Assembly: GCA_028287205.1 (NCBI GenBank)
Contig: JAQBQC010000498.1
Location: 1-5,426, forward strand
From: Gemmatimonadota bacterium
GTDB taxonomy: Bacteria; Gemmatimonadota; Gemmatimonadetes; Gemmatimonadales; Gemmatimonadaceae
Direction: 5' to 3'
DNA: 5,426 nucleotides
The notes beneath the pieces were generated by a model that did no database searches, had not been told where the DNA came from, and saw nothing but the letters and a program-made list of their open reading frames with translations. The position numbers and the translations under genes were made by a program. This document shows positions 1 through 5,426 of this stretch, piece by piece; position 1 is the first letter of the stretch; each line of letters starts with the position of its first letter.

Positions 1-83
1 CACACGGACACGCGCGCGCCGAGCGTGACGTCGCCGATCACTGCGGCGAGCGGATGGATGAAGGCGCTGGGATCGAGGCTCAC
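1..83 (-). CDS. Gamma-carbonic anhydrase-like hexapeptide-repeat protein, N-terminal fragment
   Basis: Only the first 27 codons are in the window; the gene runs off the left edge. It reads (GTG start as Met) MSLDPSAFIHPLAAVIGDV, then TLGARVSV, with a final partial codon TG that would fit Trp. This is the typical opening of the gamma-class carbonic anhydrase / YrdA-PaaY family, with a 'hPSAFIHP' entry strand and then left-handed beta-helix hexapeptides (V-I-G-D-V-T, L-G-A-R-V-S). Family members are trimeric cytoplasmic metalloproteins; some hydrate CO2, others are inactive or acyltransferase-like. The metal-binding histidines lie beyond the edge, so activity cannot be judged. The GTG at 83 is chosen because it is the only usual start codon after the upstream stop in this frame. 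The Shine-Dalgarno match is weak (GAG about 6 nt upstream). It begins 27 bp after the protease gene stop, so it is probably co-transcribed. Another left-handed beta-helix acyltransferase is the main alternative. Confidence 0.7.
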   Translation of the reverse strand, partial: MSLDPSAFIHPLAAVIGDVTLGARVSV

Positions 84-110
84 GACACGCTCACGCGATG
101 AAGGAATTGC

Positions 111-3035
111 TCAGAACGAAAAGCCGAGGCGGACGTACACGCTCGCGGATCTGACGCCGAGCCCGGAGTGATTGACCACCGGCGCAGCCACGCCGATTCG
201 CAGAAGGTACGGCACATCGTACGGCACCGCGAGATTTATTCCGAGCTCCGCTCCCGCGGACGCGATCCAGTTGTCGGCGAGCGAGCCCATCGTTCCGAAT
301 CCGCCGCTTGCGCTTCCCGCATCGCCGAACAGCGAGAGCGACGTGCGATCCAGGAACACTGGCCACAATCCGAAGCCGTGCTCTTGCCGCGTGAATGGAA
401 GGCGGTACTCGAGCGATCCGGCGACGATGCGCGTGCCGCTCTCGATCCCGACTGGAAAGCCGCGCACCGCGAACGTGCGCCGCGCACCGAGCGAGAGCCC
501 CGGCAGGGCCGCGATGTTCGCACCGCTCGCGCCGCCGAGATCGAACTCGTTGAGCTCCGCGCCATCCGACACGCCCACGGCGGCGCGCACCGCGATCACG
601 TGGCGCGCGAACGATCCCATGTCGAGCGACTTGTACGCCGTGAGAGCCGCCGAGATGTTCTTCGACGCGATGGGACCGCCGCTCTCGAACCACTTGAGGC
701 GTCCGGTCACGCCGATCGACATGCCGTCCTCGGGCGAGATCGAGAGTGCGGACGCCTGCGCGTTCGACCAGCCGGCGGACGATGAGAGCATCCAGTAGCG
801 GAGCGCCGGATTTTCGAGCCCGACGATCTGCGATACCAGCGGCGCCGGGTCCGACGTGTAGTCGCGCTGCTCGTAGGTGCCGAACACGCTCACGTACGCA
901 TTCGTGCGCACGCGCGGCCGGCTGAAGGTGACGCCGACATCGAGGTCGCGCGTGCGGCGAAAGAGATTGCCGACGAAATCGCCGGCGCTGTCGAGCGCGC
1001 GATAGGCATCCCAGTACTGCTGCACATGCGCCTCGAGCACCGGCTGACCGAGCCCCGCGTAGCGGTAGCTCGCCTGCGCCGTGTGCTGCGAGCGCGCAAA
1101 GTCGACGAGCACCTGCGCGGCATACGCATGCCGGTTGACTACGTCGTTGCCGCTCGTGAACGCGCCGACAGTGTAATCGCCGAAGTCGTTCTGGCCGATC
1201 AGCGGCAGCCAGTAGCGCGGAAGCAGCGATCGCCACGGCGAGTACCCATGCGCGATCGCGGTGCTCGCGGGAGGCGGCAGCTTCGCAGCGGTGTCCGCCT
1301 TCGCACTGCCCGCCTTCGGGACGTCCGCCTTGGCGATGCGCGCCGCACCACCCGTCGGTCCCTGCAGCACGCGACCGAGCGGCGCCACACCGAGGTGGTA
1401 GCCGTCGCTCTCCCACTGTACCGCGGCGATCGACTTGCCATCGCGCGAGATCGCCGGCCAGAAGATTCCCGTCGTCACATCTGTAAGCCGCACGCTCGGC
1501 TCGCGCGCATCCCCTGCAACGCGCTCCGCATACAGCTGCGACACACCCGTGCGATCCGAGGCATAGACGATCGCCGCATCATCGAGCGCCCACTCCGCCT
1601 GCGAGTTCGATGCGCGATCGCGCGTGAGCTCGCGCAGCACGTGGCCGAGCGTGTCGAGCACGACGATCTGCGTGTAGCCACCTCGCGTCCATCGCGTGGC
1701 CGCGATGCGGTCGCCATGGCGCGACCACTTCGGCTCCGCCCACTCCGTGTCCGGCGACGCGCTCGTGAGCATGCGTATCGATGATCCATCGGGACGCACG
1801 CGCACCAGCGACGTCGTGGCCGGATCGAAGCGCACGGCGACGATCTCGCCGTCGGCGCGCGCGTCGATCGATGTGAGCCGCGCGCCGTGCGTCAGCCGCT
1901 CGACGTGACCGTCCTTCTCGTGGTAGAGATCGAAGCGATCCTCGTACGGGCTGACGAGATCGAGCTGCGAGTACACCACCGAGCCGTCGGGGAGCGGCAC
2001 GTTCGGCGTGACACCGTTGCGCCGCGAGATTCGCTCGATAGATCCATTCGCGCGCACGCGCTGGAGCGCGGGCGTCTGTCGCCCGTTCGACGAGACGTAG
2101 AGCAGCGACCCGTCGTTCTCCCACCGGGGATAGCCCACGAAGTAGCCGCCCGTCGTCACGTCATGCCAATTGGCCATCGGTGAGCGCTCCGGCGGCGTGC
2201 TCGCCACCACGCTGTCCGTCCACCGGCGCTTCGCATCGCTGAACGAGATGCCGAACCCTTGCACCGCCATGTGATTGAGACGGAACGGGATCGTGGTGCC
2301 GCTCGACGTCTCCACGAACTTTCCGATCGACGGCGCACCGCGCGTGCGGGCGAGATAGTCCATGAACAGCGCGCCGCCGCCGTACGCGATGTCGCCGTAC
2401 GGATAGCGCGTCGTCGACAGGCTCCACTTGTCGATGCCGAGCACGCCGTGCGTGCGCGCGGTGGACGTGATGATCATCGGCTCGTACGTCCCTTCCACGC
2501 GGCCGTAGCCCGTGAGATCGCTTTCGAAGTACACGGCGAGGCCTTCGGTCACCCATCCCGGCAGATACAGGTTGGGAAAGAGCGCCGGCGACCGGCCGAA
2601 GACGTGCTGCGCAACGCGCCACCATCCGCGGGTGCGGTCGAGATGGAAGACGTGCGTGAGCTCGTGCGTGATGACGAGCGCGAGCCAGTCATCGTAGAAG
2701 CGCAGGGACAGGTCATCCAGCGGCGGATGCGCGTACACGATCACGCGGTTGGTCGGAAACGGCGTGGTCGATCCGTTCGCGAAATCGACGTTGTCCGAGA
2801 CGACGAGATCGATCGGCCCGCGCGGCTCGACGAGCTGCGCCGCGAGCTTCGCGTACGCCCGCTCCGCGCTCACCGCCGCGCGCCGCGCCGCAGGCTCGAG
2901 CTCGGGCGTGAAGTGCACGTGAAAGTGCTTGGTGTCGATCGTGCGCCAGTGCGCGTTCGGCACCACCTGCGCGGCGCCGCTCGTCGCAGCGCACAGCGCG
3001 AACGCGAGCGCGGCAAGCGCGCACCCCGATGTCAT
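111..3035 (-). CDS. Exported gluzincin metalloprotease - TolB propeller - Omp85-like outer-membrane barrel fusion
   Basis: This 974-residue protein has three parts. Residues 1-22 look like a Sec signal peptide: a hydrophobic Ala/Leu core and a GAA|Q cleavage site after residue 22. Residues about 28-240 are a peptidase MA-like (gluzincin) domain. It has HELTH at 124-128 and WVTEGLAVYFE at 161-171, giving zinc ligands His124, His128 and probably Glu164, with Glu125 catalytic. Residues about 300-560 show about six TolB/PD40-like blades, with repeated 'P.W..DG..' segments such as PRWENDG and PKWSRHGDR. An Ala/Lys/Pro-rich linker covers 564-596. Residues about 600-974 fit a beta-barrel. This part carries VRGF at 857-860, SLEYRLPF at 874-881 and FGDAG at 903-907, all typical of the Omp85/BamA superfamily, and it ends in Phe (LGFSF). 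About 375 residues is enough for a 16-strand barrel, with no clear room for a POTRA. The ATG at 3035 overlaps the amidase stop (ATGA), and no Shine-Dalgarno lies nearby, so translational coupling is likely. The frame stays open far upstream, but that stretch is amidase coding sequence. The substrate and the side of the membrane facing the protease are unknown. Confidence 0.9.
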   Translation of the reverse strand: MTSGCALAALAFALCAATSGAAQVVPNAHWRTIDTKHFHVHFTPELEPAARRAAVSAERAYAKLAAQLVEPRGPIDLVVSDNVDFANGSTTPFPTNRVIVYAHPPLDDLSLRFYDDWLALVITHELTHVFHLDRTRGWWRVAQHVFGRSPALFPNLYLPGWVTEGLAVYFESDLTGYGRVEGTYEPMIITSTARTHGVLGIDKWSLSTTRYPYGDIAYGGGALFMDYLARTRGAPSIGKFVETSSGTTIPFRLNHMAVQGFGISFSDAKRRWTDSVVASTPPERSPMANWHDVTTGGYFVGYPRWENDGSLLYVSSNGRQTPALQRVRANGSIERISRRNGVTPNVPLPDGSVVYSQLDLVSPYEDRFDLYHEKDGHVERLTHGARLTSIDARADGEIVAVRFDPATTSLVRVRPDGSSIRMLTSASPDTEWAEPKWSRHGDRIAATRWTRGGYTQIVVLDTLGHVLRELTRDRASNSQAEWALDDAAIVYASDRTGVSQLYAERVAGDAREPSVRLTDVTTGIFWPAISRDGKSIAAVQWESDGYHLGVAPLGRVLQGPTGGAARIAKADVPKAGSAKADTAAKLPPPASTAIAHGYSPWRSLLPRYWLPLIGQNDFGDYTVGAFTSGNDVVNRHAYAAQVLVDFARSQHTAQASYRYAGLGQPVLEAHVQQYWDAYRALDSAGDFVGNLFRRTRDLDVGVTFSRPRVRTNAYVSVFGTYEQRDYTSDPAPLVSQIVGLENPALRYWMLSSSAGWSNAQASALSISPEDGMSIGVTGRLKWFESGGPIASKNISAALTAYKSLDMGSFARHVIAVRAAVGVSDGAELNEFDLGGASGANIAALPGLSLGARRTFAVRGFPVGIESGTRIVAGSLEYRLPFTRQEHGFGLWPVFLDRTSLSLFGDAGSASGGFGTMGSLADNWIASAGAELGINLAVPYDVPYLLRIGVAAPVVNHSGLGVRSASVYVRLGFSF
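3032..3035 (-). other. ATGA start-stop overlap coupling amidase and protease-barrel genes
   Basis: The amidase stop TGA (3034-3032) shares bases with the ATG (3035-3033) of the downstream gene. There is no Shine-Dalgarno at normal spacing before that ATG; the closest purine run, GGAGAG, lies over 20 nt upstream. Re-initiation by ribosomes finishing the amidase is therefore the likely route of translation. The two proteins would then be made in linked amounts. Confidence 0.85.
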
Positions 3036-4840
3036 CGAGCGGGCAACGACCGGAAGTAGCTCTCCAATCCGTCCACGATCGCGGTTGCATACGCGCGCTG
3101 AAACTCCGGCGTACGAAGCGCGTTCTCCTGCTCGGGGATCATGAGAAAGGCGCCCTCGCACAGCACTGCGGGCATCCAGGTCGGCCGCGTGAGCCGCAGA
3201 TTGTCGTAGTTGATCCCGAGGTTGCGCAGTCCCATGCGCGCCACCATCGCGCGCTGCAGCTCGCGCGCGAGCGGGATCGAGTGAGAGCGGAAGTAGTATG
3301 CGCCCGTTCCGTTCGACGTGAACGGATTGATCCCATCCGGCAGCGCGTTGAGGTGGATCGACACGAGCGCGTTGGCGTTCGCCTTGCGCGCGATGATCGG
3401 GCGATCGCCGAGCGCGACGGGATCCGGCGTGGTGCGCGTCATCACGACCTTCGCGCCGCGCTGCTCGAGCATCTGCTGCACCACGAGCCCCACCGCGAGC
3501 GTCGGCACCGGCTCGTACAATCCGGTGGGTCCCGTCGCGCCAATCGGCGGATGACCGGGATCGATGGCGATGGTGAGCCCCTTGAGCGGCGAGCCGTTGT
3601 CGATGCGCGGCGGCCGCCGCACGCGTAGCACGAACGCGCCGTTCTGCCAGAACGCGAGATAGCCGTATGACGGCGACGAGAGCCGCAGCGTGAAGTGGCC
3701 GCGCGCACTCGTCTCCTGCGTCCACTTGGCCTCGCTCACCAGCGAGTCGTTCGCGCCGTAGTTCACCAGATCCGTGTTGATCGAGGTGCCGTACAGCGTG
3801 ACCGTGAGCTCGTGTGTGCCCTCGTCCACGTAGAACGGCGGCCGCCCGGGCATGGGCACGACGAGATCCACCCACTCCGGTTGCGACTCGAGCCGCACAT
3901 TCCCGGCGACGCGACGAATCGGCAACCATGCCGGCGGCAGCGGGTGGAGATCGGCGGTGGACACCCAGATCTCGAGCTGCGAGTCGAGCCGCACGCGCGA
4001 GAAATCGCCGTTGCGTCCCGTGACCTCGAGCGCGGTACCGGGCAGCAGGAACCACTTGTACGTCCCTCCCGGAACTGGGCGCCCGATCAGCTCCTCGTCC
4101 GTCGCGTCGACGCCCGTGCTGTCCTTGCCGAGCATCGCCCACTGGCTTGGCAGCGCCACGCCCACTGGCGGCACCGCCACGTGGATCGTGTCGCTCCCGC
4201 GGGTGAGAAGCAGCTCGGTGCGCGCACGCAGCATTCGCGCGGGCATGTCCGCCGCGAACGATGGTCCTGCGGCCGTGAGCGCTTGAGCTGCTCCGGCATC
4301 GCCGCGCCACACGACTTGCGCATTCGGCGCGGTGCGCACGCTCACCCGTACCGTGTCATCGTCGCGGAGGGCGAGGCGGCTGCCGGGCGACACCGAGGTC
4401 GTGTCGTAGGCGAGCACCCCATCCGTCGCGAGACGAATCCCGGGCGGCCGAAGGCGCACCGGATGCTCGACGCGCACCGTGTCCGCGCCATCCGCAGCCA
4501 CCAGCTCGTAGCGCGGACTCTCCGGTGGCGGTACCGGAAGCCAGGCCAGGAAGGCGCCGTTCGGCGCGACAGCCACCGGTGCACCATTGATCCACAGCTT
4601 GGCGCGACCGTTGCCCAGTGAGCCGAAGATGAAGTTCGAGTCGCGCGCCTCCACCAGCGAGCTCGCCACGGGGTAGACGACGATCGGCTTGAGCGCACCC
4701 GTGACCAGAGGGATCGGGGGCAACGCCGTCGACCCTTCGGCATGTGCCGCGGGGGCGGGAGTGGCGGTGGTGGTCTTGGAAGGGGAGGCGGTCGCGCAGG
4801 CAGCGAGCAGCACCGACACGCCAACGAGAGATGAACGCAT
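3032..4840 (-). CDS. Lipoprotein N-acetylmuramoyl-L-alanine amidase (Amidase_3 family) with SH3-like region
   Basis: This 602-residue predicted lipoprotein would hydrolyse the bond between N-acetylmuramic acid and L-alanine in peptidoglycan. Residues 1-15 are a lipoprotein signal with lipobox LAAC (Cys15 as the lipidated residue), then a Thr/Pro/Ala-rich tether to about 37. Residues about 65-230 look like beta-rich, Ig-like modules. Residues about 249-301 resemble a bacterial SH3 domain (GRPVPGGTYKW, then RVRL and EIWVS). About 310-390 is another beta-rich segment, possibly AMIN-like. The catalytic domain spans about 421-598. It has IDPGHPP with His430, then Glu443, SIHLNA with His496, and VLCEGAFLMIPEQE with Glu562, matching the zinc ligands and catalytic Glu of Amidase_3. 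It departs from the common DPGHGG and E-x3-N forms. The ATG at 4840 is chosen over one 17 codons upstream (4891) because it puts the lipobox at the N-terminus and has TAGG about 9 nt upstream; the upstream ATG has no Shine-Dalgarno. The stop overlaps the next start. Confidence 0.93.
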   Translation of the reverse strand: MRSSLVGVSVLLAACATASPSKTTTATPAPAAHAEGSTALPPIPLVTGALKPIVVYPVASSLVEARDSNFIFGSLGNGRAKLWINGAPVAVAPNGAFLAWLPVPPPESPRYELVAADGADTVRVEHPVRLRPPGIRLATDGVLAYDTTSVSPGSRLALRDDDTVRVSVRTAPNAQVVWRGDAGAAQALTAAGPSFAADMPARMLRARTELLLTRGSDTIHVAVPPVGVALPSQWAMLGKDSTGVDATDEELIGRPVPGGTYKWFLLPGTALEVTGRNGDFSRVRLDSQLEIWVSTADLHPLPPAWLPIRRVAGNVRLESQPEWVDLVVPMPGRPPFYVDEGTHELTVTLYGTSINTDLVNYGANDSLVSEAKWTQETSARGHFTLRLSSPSYGYLAFWQNGAFVLRVRRPPRIDNGSPLKGLTIAIDPGHPPIGATGPTGLYEPVPTLAVGLVVQQMLEQRGAKVVMTRTTPDPVALGDRPIIARKANANALVSIHLNALPDGINPFTSNGTGAYYFRSHSIPLARELQRAMVARMGLRNLGINYDNLRLTRPTWMPAVLCEGAFLMIPEQENALRTPEFQRAYATAIVDGLESYFRSLPAR

Positions 4841-4934
4841 TGAGTCCAACCTAATTGCGCACCCGGAAAGGAGGGAGCCGGAGTCGTGCATGTTTTTTCG
4901 AATCTCGGTAAGTCGTTCTCGGCGTTTGATTTCA

Positions 4935-4964
4935 TTGCTCTTCGTATTGACCTCGCCCTATATT
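4935..4964 (+). promoter_or_regulatory. Candidate sigma-70-type promoter for the zinc-ribbon gene
   Basis: TATATT at 4959-4964 matches the TATAAT consensus at five of six bases. TTGCTC at 4935-4940 lies 18 bp upstream and matches the first three bases of TTGACA. Transcription would begin near 4971, giving a leader of about 30 nt before the TTG start. A better -35 hexamer, TTGACC at 4947-4952, is only 6 bp from this -10 and so cannot serve it; its own -10 would be a poor TCTTAC at 4971-4976. The assignment is inferred from sequence only. Confidence 0.45.
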
Positions 4965-4989
4965 CACGCGTCTTACCGGGGTACTCCCT

Positions 4990-4994
4990 GGAGG
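4990..4994 (+). promoter_or_regulatory. Ribosome binding site deciding a TTG start
   Basis: GGAGG is followed by a 7-nt spacer and then TTG at 5002-5004. This is ideal spacing and fixes the start of the zinc-ribbon gene at a non-ATG codon. The spacer forms most of an 8-bp palindrome, GCTCGAGC (4994-5001), which may be chance. Confidence 0.8.
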
Positions 4995-5001
4995 CTCGAG
5001 C

Positions 5002-5426
5002 TTGACTGTCTGCGCATTTTGTGGCCGTTCGAACACGCCCGACTCGCTGTACTGCATCGACTGCGGAAAGCCGGTCGGCGCCGCAGCTGATTCGGCGTTT
5101 CCATCATCGGCGTCACAGCCCGTGGTTGCCATTCCGTCCGGTCCGTCCGTTGGGGCGCGACCACCGCATCTCCACCGCCCGTCCCCGAGCATCGGCAGGC
5201 GCGCCTCGAGCGCGGCCCGCGCGCTCGAACTTTCCCTTACGCCCCACACGCCCGTGCCCGATGGAGAGACAGTGAGCTGCGGATGGTGTGGCAGCATCAG
5301 CGAGGCGGGACTTCCGTTCTGCGCGCATTGCGGCAGGCGCTCCGATGCCAAGCTCGCCACCGCGCAGTCCTGCGTGACGTGCGGCTCGGCCATTCGCCCC
5401 GAGCTCGACACCTTCTGCGCCACGTG
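5002..5426 (+). CDS. Multi-zinc-ribbon protein, N-terminal part (cut by right edge)
   Basis: 141 complete codons are visible and the gene continues past the right edge. It starts at TTG (read as Met), because GGAGG lies 7 nt upstream and no ATG in this frame precedes the first cysteine pair. It has treble or double zinc-ribbon character. Ribbon one is Cys4, Cys7, Cys18, Cys21 (CX2C-X10-CX2C, ending CGK). Ribbon two is Cys93, Cys96, Cys107, Cys110 with the same spacing (ending CGR). Ribbon three begins Cys124, Cys127, then Cys139 after an 11-residue gap, and the last partial codon TG would fit the fourth Cys. Residues 24-92 form a Pro/Ser/Ala-rich, probably disordered linker. No membrane segment is visible. 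Such ribbons often precede another domain (for example FHA, membrane or sensor domains) in bacterial proteins; what follows here cannot be seen, so no function is assigned. It is divergently transcribed from the amidase operon. Confidence 0.85.
   Translation, partial: MTVCAFCGRSNTPDSLYCIDCGKPVGAAADSAFPSSASQPVVAIPSGPSVGARPPHLHRPSPSIGRRASSAARALELSLTPHTPVPDGETVSCGWCGSISEAGLPFCAHCGRRSDAKLATAQSCVTCGSAIRPELDTFCAT

Larger units (their letters stand above)
4841..5001. other. Divergent intergenic region between the amidase operon and the zinc-ribbon gene
   Basis: These 161 bp must hold the start signals for both directions. They are visibly more AT-rich around 4890-4970 than the flanking genes, as expected for promoters. 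On the plus strand a good -10 and a ribosome binding site can be seen. On the minus strand I find no convincing -35/-10 pair, only the weak TAGG ribosome binding site at 4850-4853 before the amidase ATG. No terminator-like hairpin with a T-run is present. Confidence 0.75.

Noticed and set aside
91..1416. 441-codon minus-strand open frame
   Set aside because: It lies in another frame of the barrel-encoding region and is Arg/Ala-rich with no recognisable motif, as expected of GC-rich shadow frames.
2259..3059. 266-codon plus-strand open frame opposite the protease domain
   Set aside because: Its composition is that of an antisense shadow (Arg, His, Val), and it lies opposite the HELTH-encoding region.
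3036..4310. Open frame extending the protease gene upstream to give a 1399-residue protein
   Set aside because: The added part is Arg/Ala-rich, low-complexity translation of the amidase gene in another frame. The signal peptide and ATGA overlap place the true start at 3035.
3695..4621. 308-codon plus-strand open frame opposite the amidase gene
   Set aside because: It is Arg/His-rich with no domain signature and lies fully antisense to a well-supported gene.
4863..4884. Possible hairpin CCGG...CCGG in the amidase leader
   Set aside because: Only 4-5 bp of stem around an 11-nt loop and no T-run follow, so it does not qualify as a terminator or a convincing regulatory fold.
4889..4891. Upstream ATG giving a 619-residue amidase
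   Set aside because: There is no Shine-Dalgarno before it, and it would bury the lipoprotein signal 17 residues inside the protein.
4890..5090. 66-codon plus-strand frame beginning MFFRISVSRS with a signal-like start
   Set aside because: It overlaps the zinc-ribbon gene by 89 bp in another frame, contains that gene's probable promoter and ribosome binding site, and its own SD-like site is too far (15 nt) from the ATG. It is kept only as a low-interest finding.

Overview
This is a GC-rich window (roughly two-thirds G+C by eye) from a diderm bacterium. It encodes a putative outer-membrane beta-barrel protein and a predicted lipoprotein murein amidase. The proteins and their style (a lipoprotein amidase, a TolB-propeller metalloprotease, strong codon bias that keeps several shadow frames open) remind me of soil or freshwater Gemmatimonadota. 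That assignment is an inference from general resemblance; nothing in the window proves it.

Layout. Three genes run leftward on the minus strand as an apparent operon. First is a lipoprotein N-acetylmuramoyl-L-alanine amidase (4840 to 3032). Second is a 974-residue exported protein (3035 to 111) that joins a gluzincin metalloprotease domain, a TolB/WD40-like beta-propeller and a C-terminal Omp85-like barrel. Third is the first 27 codons of a gamma-carbonic-anhydrase-like hexapeptide-repeat protein (83 to the left edge). The first two genes overlap by ATGA; the third follows after 27 bp. A 161-bp divergent intergenic region (4841-5001) separates this operon from a rightward gene. That gene starts at TTG 5002 behind a good GGAGG site and encodes a multi-zinc-ribbon protein cut off by the right edge.

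Function. The amidase is predicted to cleave peptide stems from murein while lipid-anchored in the envelope. The protein coupled to it is predicted to sit in the outer membrane with a protease and propeller attached. Together they suggest a cell-envelope remodelling or surface-proteolysis unit. The carbonic-anhydrase-like gene has no obvious link and may simply be co-transcribed. The most notable item is the protease-propeller-Omp85 fusion, which resembles a type V (autotransporter-like) layout without a visible POTRA domain.
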